DNA of 64,000 bases from Tahibacter soli. GTDB taxonomy: Bacteria > Pseudomonadota > Gammaproteobacteria > Xanthomonadales > Rhodanobacteraceae. Within the stretch, counting starts at the first letter, position 1. Each line of letters begins with the position of its first letter. Below the pieces are notes generated by a model. It searched no databases and was not told the DNA's origin. It was given only the letters and a program-made list of their open reading frames with translations. The stretch covers positions 496,001 to 560,000 of the forward strand of contig NZ_JAOVZO020000003.1 of the NCBI RefSeq assembly GCF_025717065.2, in the 5' to 3' direction. This document shows, in pieces, positions 51,177 to 60,135 of the stretch. The translations under genes and the position numbers were made by a program.

Positions 51177-53495
51177 TCAGCGCGTCGATGCGGTCATCGT
51201 CGCCGGAAAGCTCTCGGCGGTGACTTCGCGCAGCACGCGAAAGCCGATCGTCGTATAGCCGATATCGGGGTTGCCGGCGCCGCGGCGCGTGAGCGCCTCG
51301 TCGTCGGGACCGTCGCGCCACGACGTGCCGCGGAAGATGCGTTCGGGGCAGGCGTCGGCCTGCATCAGCCGCGCGACCGGCGCGCCGACGCCGCAGTCGA
51401 GCGTCCACTCGCCGACGTTGCCGGCGAGGTCGTAGATGCCGAGCTGGCTCGGATGGTAGCGGCCGACCGGCGCGGTATGCGGAAATCCGTCGCTGCACTT
51501 GTAGCGGCTCGTGAACGCGATCAGGCGCGAGCCCATGCTCGCGTCGGCGACGTTGCCGAGCTTGCACGCGTCGCCGCGGCCGATGCCCTGCGCCGCGTGC
51601 AGCCACTCGGTTTCGGTCGGCAGGCGGTACGTGGCGCCGGTTTCCTTGCTGAGCCAGCGCGCGTAGGCGTGCGCGTCGAGCCAGCTGACGCAGACGGCCG
51701 GTTCGTCGTCGCCCTGGCTGAAATCGGGATCGCGCCAACTCAGGCTCTTGAGCCGCGACAACGGCCGCATCGGCTCGCGGCAGCGCGCTTCGGGGCGGCC
51801 GGTCGCCCGCGCGAACGCGGCGTATTGCGCCTTCGTCACCTCGACGCGGCCGATCGCGAACGGATGGTCGAGCAGACGGCTGCCGTAGCTCGCCGGCACG
51901 AAGACGAGCGCGGGGCCGCCGGCATCGGACACCGGTGCGCCTTCGTTCGGCAGCGCCGAGAGCTGCGTTTCGGCGTCGCGCCACGCGGCGAGCAGTTCGG
52001 GCTGGTCGGCGCCGAGCGCCTCGGCGTACGGTTGCAGCGCGGCGACGGTGCCGCGGTCGAGCGCCTTGCGCGCGGTGTCGAGCCGCGTGTCGAACGCGGC
52101 GCGTCGCGCGACGAGGAAGTCGTTCCATGCGGGCGTGCCGACGAGCGATGCGCGTTCGGCGAGCATGCGCGCCTGCTGCTGACCTTCGCGCACGGCGTCG
52201 AGATTGTTCTTGCGCAGCGCGGTGTCGACGTTTTCGCCGAGCGACTTGACGATGTCGGCGACGCCTTGCGCCGCGGCCGGATTGGCCGGTTCGAGCGCGA
52301 GCACCGCGAGATAGTCTTCGGCCGCGTTGTCGCCGGCCGGCGCGATCAGCTTCGCGGCCTTGGCGCGCGCGGCTGCCGATTCGAGCTTCGCGGCGATCTC
52401 CTTGGCGCGCTGCTCGGCCGCATCGGGGCCGGCGGGCGGGGCGGCGGGCGGCGGCGTCGCGGCGGCCGGTTCGTCGTCGCGGATCAGGCGCTGCAGCAGG
52501 CTCGACGGCGCGGCGGCGGCGGTCGGATCGGCGGGGTTCTGTGCGGCGGGCCACAACAGCATGCCGAGGAGTACCGCTGTGCCGGCGACGGCGCTGACGC
52601 CGACCCACAGGCTGGCCGGCACCGCCGCGAGCTTTTCGCGCCAGCCGGCTTCGGGCGGCGGACGGCGCTTGCGGCCGTCGAGTTCGTCCTCGACCTCGTC
52701 GAGCGCGGCGAGCATCGCGTCGGCGTTCTGGAAGCGGTCGTTCGGGTCTTTCGCCAGCGCGCGGTCGACGAGCGACTGCCATGCGCGCCGCTTCGGCGGC
52801 AGGCGCGGCACGTCCTGCTCGACGTGCGCGAGCGCGACCGAGAGCGCGTCCGGGCCGTGGAACGGCAGATCGCCGGTCAGCATCTCGTAGGCCATCACGC
52901 CGAGGCTGTAGAGGTCGGAGCGCCCGTCGATCGCAAGACCGCGCGCCTGCTCCGGGCTCATATAGCCGGTCGAACCGAGCGTCGCGCCTTCGCGCGTCAT
53001 GCGGATGTCGCTGTGACGCGCAAGCGCGATGCCGAAGTCGGCCAGCAGCGGGCGGTCGAGCTTGTCGAACAGCACGTTTTCGGGCTTGACGTCGCGATGC
53101 ACGATGCCCTGTTCGTGCGCGTAGGCGAGCGCCTGCGCGAGGCAGCGCAGCACGTTCAGCGCGCCGCGCTGGTCTTCGGCGAATCGCCGCGCCGAAAGGT
53201 CGCCGTTGGGTAGATAGGGAAGTGTGTAATAAAGCTGGCCGGTCGAGGCGCGGCCCACTTCGTAGATGCTGACGATGTGCGGATGGTCGAGCCGCGCGAT
53301 CGTGCGCGTTTCGTTTTCGAAGCGCCGGATCAGCTCTTCGCTCGGCGTGCGCTCGGCGGCGAGCACCTTGACGGCCACCTGCCGGCCGAGCGACGTCTGC
53401 GTCGCCAGATACACGGTGGCCATGCCGCCCTGGCCTATCTGGCGCACGATGCGGTAGCCGGGAATGTCGAACGGGGTGCCCGCTGCGGCGGCCAT
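51177..53495 (-). CDS. Ser/Thr protein kinase with C-terminal FGE/SUMF1-type domain
   Basis: A 772-residue membrane protein. The kinase domain (about 10-265) has GQGGMATVYLA, catalytic HRDVKPENVLFD and DFGIAL. One membrane helix lies near 293-315. A helical coiled region follows, and a formylglycine-generating-enzyme-like domain spans about 540-760, with PFAIGRVEVTKAQYAAFARATG, RLPTETEWLHAAQG and GNVGEWTLDCG. The FGE-type domain probably faces the periplasm, binding a ligand rather than oxidising cysteine, but this is inference. It opens the operon leading to bpt. Confidence 0.93.
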   Translation of the reverse strand: MAAAAGTPFDIPGYRIVRQIGQGGMATVYLATQTSLGRQVAVKVLAAERTPSEELIRRFENETRTIARLDHPHIVSIYEVGRASTGQLYYTLPYLPNGDLSARRFAEDQRGALNVLRCLAQALAYAHEQGIVHRDVKPENVLFDKLDRPLLADFGIALARHSDIRMTREGATLGSTGYMSPEQARGLAIDGRSDLYSLGVMAYEMLTGDLPFHGPDALSVALAHVEQDVPRLPPKRRAWQSLVDRALAKDPNDRFQNADAMLAALDEVEDELDGRKRRPPPEAGWREKLAAVPASLWVGVSAVAGTAVLLGMLLWPAAQNPADPTAAAAPSSLLQRLIRDDEPAAATPPPAAPPAGPDAAEQRAKEIAAKLESAAARAKAAKLIAPAGDNAAEDYLAVLALEPANPAAAQGVADIVKSLGENVDTALRKNNLDAVREGQQQARMLAERASLVGTPAWNDFLVARRAAFDTRLDTARKALDRGTVAALQPYAEALGADQPELLAAWRDAETQLSALPNEGAPVSDAGGPALVFVPASYGSRLLDHPFAIGRVEVTKAQYAAFARATGRPEARCREPMRPLSRLKSLSWRDPDFSQGDDEPAVCVSWLDAHAYARWLSKETGATYRLPTETEWLHAAQGIGRGDACKLGNVADASMGSRLIAFTSRYKCSDGFPHTAPVGRYHPSQLGIYDLAGNVGEWTLDCGVGAPVARLMQADACPERIFRGTSWRDGPDDEALTRRGAGNPDIGYTTIGFRVLREVTAESFPATMTASTR

Positions 53496-53660
53496 CGGTG
53501 TCGATTCGGGTCGAGTTGGCTGCGTATTCTATCGGAAGCGCAGCTGAACGCCGTGCGCAACGTTCGATATATGGCCGATCGCGATGACGCGCGAGGCGCA
53601 AGCGATTCGTTGTGAACCCGTTCGCTGGCGAACGCAACCGCCGCGTGGCAGGCTAGGCCA

Positions 53661-54281
53661 ATGACCATGCCGACGCCCGTGCCCCAATCGCGCTCGATCA
53701 CCGCGCCGCCGCCGTCCCGTGCCGTCGCGCCGGGCCGGCGTCTCGTGGTGGCGCTGATCGGCCTGCCCGGCGCCGGCAAGAGCGTCGTGGCGCGTGCGAT
53801 CGCCGACCAGCTCGGCCTGCGCCGCGTCGACCGCGACGCGATACGCCACGCGATGTTTCCGCGCTGCAGTTATAGCTTCGTGGAAAAGCGCGCATCGTTC
53901 CGCGCGCTGCTGCTGGCGCTCGAGATGAACTGCATGCTCGGCGAATCGACCGTGATCGACGGCTGCACGTTCTCGCGCCGCTCCGATCTTGAGCGCGTCG
54001 ACCAGATCGTGCGCGCCCAGGGTTTCCAGGCGATACCGGTGTTTCTCGACTGCCCCTCCGACGTCGCGCGCGCGCGCATCGAACGCGACGTCGCCGAAAA
54101 CCGGCATCTCGCGCGCGACCGCACGCCGGACGTCGTCGCCGAAGTGCTCGCGCGCATGGAACCGCCGCCGCCGGGTTCGCTGACGATCGACGCGACGCTG
54201 CCGGCCGCCGAAGTGTGCCGGCTCGCGGTCGAGTCGGTCGCCGCGCTCGCCGGCATGGCGCTGCCGCGCAGGCCGGCCTAG
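53661..54281 (+). CDS. P-loop kinase-like ATPase (AAA_33 type)
   Basis: A 206-residue protein with Walker A GLPGAGKSVVA near residue 34, then RRVDRDAIRHAMFP, TVIDGCTFSRRSD and PVFLDCPSDVARARIERD. The pattern matches AAA_33-type small-molecule kinases, related to polynucleotide kinase and chloramphenicol phosphotransferase. The N-terminal 25 residues are disordered and Pro-rich. Divergent from the Ser/Thr kinase gene. The substrate is unknown. Confidence 0.8.
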   Translation: MTMPTPVPQSRSITAPPPSRAVAPGRRLVVALIGLPGAGKSVVARAIADQLGLRRVDRDAIRHAMFPRCSYSFVEKRASFRALLLALEMNCMLGESTVIDGCTFSRRSDLERVDQIVRAQGFQAIPVFLDCPSDVARARIERDVAENRHLARDRTPDVVAEVLARMEPPPPGSLTIDATLPAAEVCRLAVESVAALAGMALPRRPA

Positions 54282-54304
54282 GCCCGCGCGGCACGCGGCA
54301 CGCC

Positions 54305-57037
54305 TCAGCGCGTGCGTTCCACCGCGAACGCCGGATCGAAATACAGCGACTGCGGATTCGCCGTGACGACGCCGCTCGCGACCGACGTGTCGCGCCAGAC
54401 CAGCGCCTCGCCGTTCACGGTGTCGCGCCAGACGAGCTGGCCCGAGCCGTAGTCGGCGTTGCCGCGACGGCCGAACTGCACCGCGCCCGGCGTCGTCCAG
54501 TCCGGTGCCGGCAGCGCGCCGCGGATGTCGCGCACGATCCGGCCCGAGTCCATCACGCCGATGACGACCGACCCGCTCGCGACGTCGAGCCAGACGAGAT
54601 CGTCGTAGCCGTCGGCGCCGATGTCGGCCGCCGCGACGAGCGCATGGCCGGCCGGCGGCTTCACGCGATAGCGCGCGAGCGGCTTGACGTCGTCGCCCAT
54701 CAGCCAGATCTCGACCTCGTTCGCGCCGGGATCGAGCCAGGCGAGATCCGCGTGGCCGTCGCCGTTGAATTCGCCGGACAGAATGAAACGGTATTCGGGA
54801 TTGACGTCGATCGCCTCGCGGCGCTCGCATACGTCGACGACGAAGATGCAGCGCACGAGCGCGTAGCGCAGGTTCGCGTCGCGCACGATCGCGTCGGCGC
54901 GGCCGTCGGCGTCGAACTGCAGCAGATCGAGGATCGCAGCGCCGGCGCCGACGGCCGACGACGTCGCCGTGCTGCGCGCGCCGAGCCCGTCGACGAGCAC
55001 GTACGCGCCGCCGCGGTCGCGCACGAGCACGCGGTCGAGCCGGTCGCCGCCGAAGCGGTCGGCGTCGATCCACGTATCGTCCGTATTGGCCGGGAAGCGC
55101 CGCCAGGTGCGCATCGGCGCGACGTAGTGCTCGCGATCGCCGCTCGCGAGATCGCGCCGCACCGGCGCCGAGATTTCCGGATCGAACAGCGCGACCGCCG
55201 GGCGGAACACCACGACCGTCTGCACCACGGAACTCGCCGGCGTGTGGAAGCGGTCGCCGGAATATTCCGCGACGATCGCGTAGCGGCCCGCGTTGACGAA
55301 CCAGCCCGGCGGCGGCGTCGGCAGCGACGCCTGGCCGGACTGCAGCGCGACGCGGCCGAGCGTCTGCCGGCCGGCGGCCGTGTCGACGCTGAACGTCACC
55401 TCGCCGGTCGGCACGCGCGAGCCGTTGCCCGTCACCGTGGCTTCGATGCGCAGCGACGTGTCCATCGCCGGAATCGGCGAGACGTATTTCGGCATCTTGA
55501 CGTCCGGCACGATGGCGGCCTGGAGCGTCGCGCAGTTGGCGAGTTCCGACGTGTTGCCGGTGGCGGTGTTCGTCGCCGTCGCGCTGACCACGTCGCCGGG
55601 TCTGAGGCCGCCGAACGGCGCGTTCTGCACGCCGGCCGAGAACGCCGCGTGGCCGGAACCGTCGGTGCGAATCGTCGTGCGGCCGAGCGGGAACTCCGCG
55701 ACGCCGCCCGCGGGCCGGCAGGCCGCGCCGAGAAAAAATTCGATCGTATATTCGTTGTCGGGCTCGGAGTCGAGCACGCCTTCGATGCCGCCGGCGGTGG
55801 AGGCGAAGGCGAGCTGCGGCTTGTTCTGCAGCGCGTTCGGGCCGGCGTCCCGGTCGAGCGGATCGTTCGCGAGCGGCGCGAAATTCGCGTTCGCGTCGAG
55901 CCCGATCGCTGCATACGCCACCTCGTAGAAGAGGTTGCCGGACATGAGATTGCCTTCGCCCGCGAGCGTCGGCGCGGACGACCGCGCGTCGCCGAGCAGG
56001 ATGCCCGCGTTCGCGCGGTGCACGAGGTTGTCGCGGATGCGGTTGCGCGACGCGTCGCGGCTCAGGCGGATCGCGACGTCGACGTAGGGCAGTGACGTCA
56101 TCCACACGTCGCGGCCGAAGATGTTGCGGTCGATCGCGTTGTTCACGGTGGGGTTGCTGGTGCCGAGGAGCACGATCGCCTCCTCGAGCGTGTGCGCGAA
56201 CAGGTTGTCGGCGATCGTCGAATCGCGCAGACCCAGGAACGACTTCTGCACCGCCGCGCTGTACATCGCCAGGAGGCCCTGCGGCGGGTTGAACGCGATC
56301 GCGCCGGAGATCAGGCCGTTGCCGATGATCGCGGAATTGAGGTCGCCGATGCCGTCGCGCGTCATGCCGATCCAGTTGTTGCGCACGACGTGCCCGGTGC
56401 CGACGATCATGATCGCGCTGGCGGTGGTGCCGTTGATGACGTTGCCGTCGGACGACGCGGCGCCGCCGATGGTGACCTTGTCGCACGCGAGCGCGGCGAT
56501 GCCGACGCCGTCGTAGCGCTCGGGCGTGCCGTCGGCGTGCAGGCCGATCAGGTTCGCGGCGACGCGCACGTCGTTGGCGAGCACCCAGATCGCGGGCTGC
56601 GGCGACGACGTGCCCTGGCCGCCGGTGATCGCAAGGCCGCTCACGGCGCTGCGTTCCGAGCCGCGGATGAACAGCAGCGCGCGCTCCGCCTTCGGCGCGA
56701 CGTTGATCTCGATCTTGTAGGTGCCGTTGCCGACCGCCGTCGGCCCCACGGCGCCGCGCTGCGTGAAGCCGCGGATGATCACCGGCGTCGCGATGTTCGG
56801 CAGCGGCGTGGCGAGCGGGATCGTGAACGGGCCGGTGCCGGCCGACGCCGGAATGGCGAAGTCGATCGTGGTGCGATCGGCGTTCGCGTTGGCCGCGTCG
56901 ATGGCCGCGCGCAGCGTGCCGGGCCCGCTGTCCGCGGCGGACGTCACCACGACGCGGCTTTGCGCGTATGCGCCGGCCGATGCGAACAGGACGGCGAGCG
57001 CACAGGCTCGCGCGACCCTGCGAAGAAAAGTGGACAT
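54305..57037 (-). CDS. Large secreted right-handed beta-helix and VCBS-like protein
   Basis: A 910-residue secreted protein. The signal peptide is about 1-25 (AYA-QS). RVVVTSAADSGPGTLRAAIDAANANAD, then repeats such as SGLAITGGQG and NVINGTTASAIMIVGTGHVVRNNWIG, indicate a right-handed beta-helix (about 25-400). An Ig-like domain (about 500-610) and VCBS/FG-GAP-like repeats (FNGDGHADLAWLDPG, ADGYDDLVWLDV) follow. Such proteins are cell-surface or extracellular. The adhesin or carbohydrate role is not shown. It is followed on the minus strand by nothing until the P-loop gene. Confidence 0.82.
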   Translation of the reverse strand: MSTFLRRVARACALAVLFASAGAYAQSRVVVTSAADSGPGTLRAAIDAANANADRTTIDFAIPASAGTGPFTIPLATPLPNIATPVIIRGFTQRGAVGPTAVGNGTYKIEINVAPKAERALLFIRGSERSAVSGLAITGGQGTSSPQPAIWVLANDVRVAANLIGLHADGTPERYDGVGIAALACDKVTIGGAASSDGNVINGTTASAIMIVGTGHVVRNNWIGMTRDGIGDLNSAIIGNGLISGAIAFNPPQGLLAMYSAAVQKSFLGLRDSTIADNLFAHTLEEAIVLLGTSNPTVNNAIDRNIFGRDVWMTSLPYVDVAIRLSRDASRNRIRDNLVHRANAGILLGDARSSAPTLAGEGNLMSGNLFYEVAYAAIGLDANANFAPLANDPLDRDAGPNALQNKPQLAFASTAGGIEGVLDSEPDNEYTIEFFLGAACRPAGGVAEFPLGRTTIRTDGSGHAAFSAGVQNAPFGGLRPGDVVSATATNTATGNTSELANCATLQAAIVPDVKMPKYVSPIPAMDTSLRIEATVTGNGSRVPTGEVTFSVDTAAGRQTLGRVALQSGQASLPTPPPGWFVNAGRYAIVAEYSGDRFHTPASSVVQTVVVFRPAVALFDPEISAPVRRDLASGDREHYVAPMRTWRRFPANTDDTWIDADRFGGDRLDRVLVRDRGGAYVLVDGLGARSTATSSAVGAGAAILDLLQFDADGRADAIVRDANLRYALVRCIFVVDVCERREAIDVNPEYRFILSGEFNGDGHADLAWLDPGANEVEIWLMGDDVKPLARYRVKPPAGHALVAAADIGADGYDDLVWLDVASGSVVIGVMDSGRIVRDIRGALPAPDWTTPGAVQFGRRGNADYGSGQLVWRDTVNGEALVWRDTSVASGVVTANPQSLYFDPAFAVERTR

Positions 57038-57080
57038 CTGGAATCCTCCCTGGTGAGTGCTAGTAGCCTGTAACGGGCCA

Positions 57081-58367
57081 CTATTCGAAGTCGTCGAAAA
57101 AAATGCGGTCGTTGCCCGGCGTGCCGAACCAGAACACGTCGGCGACGCCGTTGCCGTCGCCGGCGACGAGGTTGGCGGCCTGCGACTCGAACGCGATCAC
57201 GGTGCCGTCCGCGCCGATGCCGATGCCGCCGCCGCTCGCGCCGGCGCCGGGCACAGCGGGGTTCTGCGCATCGCGGCTGAGCAGTTCCGGCGCCGTGGCG
57301 CCCGACGGCCAGCGCCACGCCTGCGCGGGCGTCGGCGCGGTCATGTCGCAGATCATCACGACGTCGCCGGTGTCCGCGATCTTCGGCGCGCGGCACCCCG
57401 TCGCGTTCGGCGCGAGCGGGCGCGGCACGGCGACGAGCGCGCCGTTCGTGCGGTCGAGGCGGAACACGCGGCTCGTCGCGCCGGTCACGAGGTTCGACGC
57501 GAACGAACGGAAGACGACGTAGCGGCCGTTCGACGAAATCGCGGCCTGATCGGACGGACCGGTTCCCGCCGCACCGCTCGCGTTGCGGCTCACGAGCGAC
57601 GTCGTTGCGGTGCCTCGGTCGCGCAGATAGACCTGCTGCACGCCGCCGGCAAGGCCCGCGACCATGTTCGACGCGGCGCTCGCGAACGCGACGTAGCGCG
57701 CGTCGTCGCTCAGCGCCTGATTCGACAGCGCGACCGCGTTGTCGTCGGCGAACGCGCCCGACGCGTTGCGGCTGGCGACGTCGAGCGAACCGGTTTGCAT
57801 GTCCTTGACGAAGATGTCGGCGCGGTCGTTGTCGTCGCCGGTGACGAGCGCGTTGGCGAACGACTGGAACGCGACGTAGCGGCCGTCTGCCGACATCGAC
57901 GGAAATCGCGACTGGTCGCCGCCCGGCGTGCCGCTCGCGCTCTGGCTTGCGCGCGCGACCGCGCCGGTCGCGCGGTCGACGCGCAGGATCTGCAGGCCGG
58001 CGGGCGACGGTCCGAGATTGCCGGCAAGGCTTTCGAACGCGACGTAGCGCCCGTCGCGCGACGCGACGGGCAGGAAGCAGTTGCCGTCGGCGACGGTGCC
58101 GGTCGTCGGATTGCGGCTGACGAGCCGGATCACGGCGCCGTCGGGGTCGTACGCGTAGACGTTCAGCGCCGCACCGGCTGCCGCGCCGAGATTGTTCGCC
58201 GTGGTGGTGAAGACGAGGAGGCCGCCGTTCGCCGCGACGGCAGGGTCGCGCAGCAGCGCGTTCGGTTCGGCGCCGCCCGCGCCGAGTACGCGATGCGGGG
58301 TTTGCGCATCGGCCGCGTTTGCGGCAAATGCGACGATCGCGACAAACGCGCGAAAGTGTCGCTGCAC
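57081..58367 (-). CDS. Secreted PD40/TolB-type beta-propeller protein
   Basis: A 428-residue secreted protein. The signal peptide is about 1-21 (ADA-QT). Repeats of the type SADGRYVAFQSFANALVTGDDN, SDDARYVAFASAASNMV and SSNGRYVVFRSFASNLV are PD40 (TolB-like) blades, about six in all. The C-terminus reads DVFWFGTPGNDRIFFDDFE. It lies 43 bases before the large beta-helix protein on the same strand, so they are probably expressed together. Function is unknown. Confidence 0.85.
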   Translation of the reverse strand: MQRHFRAFVAIVAFAANAADAQTPHRVLGAGGAEPNALLRDPAVAANGGLLVFTTTANNLGAAAGAALNVYAYDPDGAVIRLVSRNPTTGTVADGNCFLPVASRDGRYVAFESLAGNLGPSPAGLQILRVDRATGAVARASQSASGTPGGDQSRFPSMSADGRYVAFQSFANALVTGDDNDRADIFVKDMQTGSLDVASRNASGAFADDNAVALSNQALSDDARYVAFASAASNMVAGLAGGVQQVYLRDRGTATTSLVSRNASGAAGTGPSDQAAISSNGRYVVFRSFASNLVTGATSRVFRLDRTNGALVAVPRPLAPNATGCRAPKIADTGDVVMICDMTAPTPAQAWRWPSGATAPELLSRDAQNPAVPGAGASGGGIGIGADGTVIAFESQAANLVAGDGNGVADVFWFGTPGNDRIFFDDFE

Positions 58368-58447
58368 GGTATTCTCCGGGCCGCATCAGGGAGCGGCCTG
58401 CACTGACGACCCATTACGCAGTGCGGCGGAAAAAACCCGAATCGATG

Positions 58448-58897
58448 CTAGCTTTCCTTCTTGCGGCGCACGTAGAGCTGCTTGCGCACGCGCGCGACGA
58501 CGGTGCCGTCGGCGGTTTTCACGTCGACGTCGAACCAGCGCAGATACTTTTCGCCGCTCGCGGTCGCGGCGCGCAGTTCGTCGAGCACGGCGTCGTCGAC
58601 GCGAAATTCGGCGTACACGTCGGCGCGGCCCGGCGATACGAAGTCGATCGTGCCGGCCTTGTCCCAGACGATGTAGTCGCGGCCGAGGCAGTGCATCACG
58701 AGGATCATCCAGAACGGATCGGTCATCGAGAACAGGTTGCCGCCGAAGTGCGTGCCGACGTAGTTGCGGTTGTAGCGGGCGAGCTTCAGGCGCACCCGCG
58801 CATAGCGCCAGTCCGGCGCGATTTCCTGTACGCGGATGCCGGCGAACAGGAACGGCGGCCAGACATTGAAGAAGCGGCGTAGCGTGGAGGCTTTCAT
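58448..58897 (-). CDS. DUF4442 hotdog-fold protein
   Basis: A 149-residue protein. RFFNVWPPFLFAGIRVQEIAPDW at the start and RNYVGTHFGGNLFSMTDPFWMILVMHCLGRDYIVWDK are characteristic of DUF4442, a hotdog-fold thioesterase-like family. These may act on acyl-CoA or acyl-ACP, but activity is not proven. The Arg/Lys-rich C-terminus (VRKQLYVRRKKES) is common to this group. It lies 88 bases after the CnoX-like gene on the same strand. Confidence 0.88.
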   Translation of the reverse strand: MKASTLRRFFNVWPPFLFAGIRVQEIAPDWRYARVRLKLARYNRNYVGTHFGGNLFSMTDPFWMILVMHCLGRDYIVWDKAGTIDFVSPGRADVYAEFRVDDAVLDELRAATASGEKYLRWFDVDVKTADGTVVARVRKQLYVRRKKES

Positions 58898-58985
58898 GGG
58901 CGGGCGAGGGCTTGCGATCGCGCGGCATGCGCCGCGCGATCATGCGTTCGTCGAGGCGAGCAGATGCTCTATCGCGACGGGGCGA

Positions 58986-59843
58986 TCAGAACAGCACCGA
59001 CGCCATCTTGCGGCGGTACGCGCCGACGAGATCGGCGTCGTCGAGCACGTTGAACGCCGCGATCAGGCGCTTCTTCGCCTGACCTTCGTTCCAGTCGCGC
59101 TGCGCCTTGAGGATGTGCAGGAATGCGTCGAGCCCGCCTGCGGCGTCGCCGCCGAGCAGCAGGCGAACGCCGAGCAGGTCGCGGGCGGCATGGTCGCCGG
59201 CGTCGCGCGCGATGCGTTCGCGCAGTTCGGCGAGCGGCGGCGCGCCGTCGAGCGCGCGTGCGAGGTCGAGCTGGCTGCGCAGGCGCGTCGCCTTCGAATC
59301 GGTCGCGTATTTCGGCGGCAGGTTGTCGAGTTCGGCTTCGGCCGCCGCGGCGTTGCCGGCCTGCATCAGCGCGAGGGCGAGGTCGAGCTTGAGCTCGCCG
59401 TTGTCGGGTTCGGCGGCGATGGCCTGCTGCAGACGCGCGATCGCTTCGACCGGCGTTTCGTCGTCGAGCGGTTCGGGTTCGTCGGCGGGCGGCTCGCCGG
59501 CGGCGATGCCGTTGCGCTTCAGGAATTCGCGCACCTGCGATTCGGGCAGCGCGCCGGAAAAGCCGTCGACGAGCTGGCCGTCCTTGACGAGCACGACCGT
59601 CGGCAGCGACCGGATGCCGAAGATGCTCGCGATCTGACCTTCCGCGTCGGTGTCGACCTTGGCCAGGCGAAAGCCGCCGGCGAATTCGTCGGCGAGCTTT
59701 TCGAGCACGGGACCGAGCTGGCGGCACGGCGCGCACCACGCGGCCCAGAAATCGACCAGCACCGGCTGCGTCAGCGACGCCTTGATCACGTCGGATTCGA
59801 AATTGGTCTGGGTCGCGTCGAAAACGTAGGGGGACTCGGCCAT
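58986..59843 (-). CDS. cnoX: CnoX/YbbN-like thioredoxin with TPR domain
   Basis: A 285-residue protein. The N-terminal thioredoxin domain has VLVDFWAAWCAPCRQL with Cys37 and Cys40, and SLPTVVLVKDGQLVDGFSGALPE. The C-terminal half (about 128-285) is a TPR-like helical region typical of CnoX. CnoX proteins protect cytosolic proteins under oxidative stress and hand them to chaperones. E. coli CnoX lacks the first Cys; this one has an intact CxxC, so it could also act as a reductase. It is monocistronic or with the DUF4442 gene. Confidence 0.88.
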   Translation of the reverse strand: MAESPYVFDATQTNFESDVIKASLTQPVLVDFWAAWCAPCRQLGPVLEKLADEFAGGFRLAKVDTDAEGQIASIFGIRSLPTVVLVKDGQLVDGFSGALPESQVREFLKRNGIAAGEPPADEPEPLDDETPVEAIARLQQAIAAEPDNGELKLDLALALMQAGNAAAAEAELDNLPPKYATDSKATRLRSQLDLARALDGAPPLAELRERIARDAGDHAARDLLGVRLLLGGDAAGGLDAFLHILKAQRDWNEGQAKKRLIAAFNVLDDADLVGAYRRKMASVLF

Positions 59844-59913
59844 GTATTGCTCCTGGGAGAGATTGCCGCGAGATAGATGCGGAAGGTTACGCGATCAAGG
59901 CGGCCGGGAGCGC

Positions 59914-60081
59914 GAGGTCGCGATCCTGGGTGTCCCGAACTCTCGCGACGTCGCGATCCTGGGTGTCCCGAACTCTCGGGTGTCCAGTTTTGGCGGGGTG
60001 TCCCGAGATTCCGGATGTCCGTTTTTGGCATCCAGGTTCGGCGGGGCCGGAATCTTGGCTGTCCAGTTTCGTCCGTTGTCC
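59914..60081. repeat. Degenerate tandem array of TGTCC units, about 17-bp period
   Basis: Seven TGTCC motifs start at 59931, 59964, 59981, 59999, 60016, 60060 and 60077, so the steps are 33, 17, 18, 17, 44 and 17 bases. Around the first two, a 32-base direct repeat (59914-59945 and 59947-59978) has one mismatch. Later units carry AGTTTTGG, GTTTTTGG or AGTTTCGT after TGTCC. The array ends where the promoter of the XRE module begins. Confidence 0.75.
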
Positions 60082-60083
60082 GC

Positions 60084-60121
60084 TTTACACGACTAAATGC
60101 AATGTGTAGATTACATTTAGT
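60084..60121 (+). promoter_or_regulatory. Sigma-70 promoter within an inverted repeat
   Basis: TTTACA (60084-60089), a 17-base spacer and TAGATT (60107-60112) form a strong -35/-10 pair. ACTAAATG (60092-60099) and its exact complement CATTTAGT (60114-60121) flank the spacer and -10. AATGT and ACATT also face each other around the -10. The dyad over the -10 suits repression, probably by the XRE protein of this operon. Confidence 0.75.
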
Positions 60122-60135
60122 TCGCTGAAACTGAC

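Noticed and set aside
59914-59978. Two 32-base direct repeats considered as a CRISPR array
   Set aside because: There are only two near-perfect copies with a 1-base gap and no spacers, and no cas genes nearby. It is part of a degenerate tandem array.
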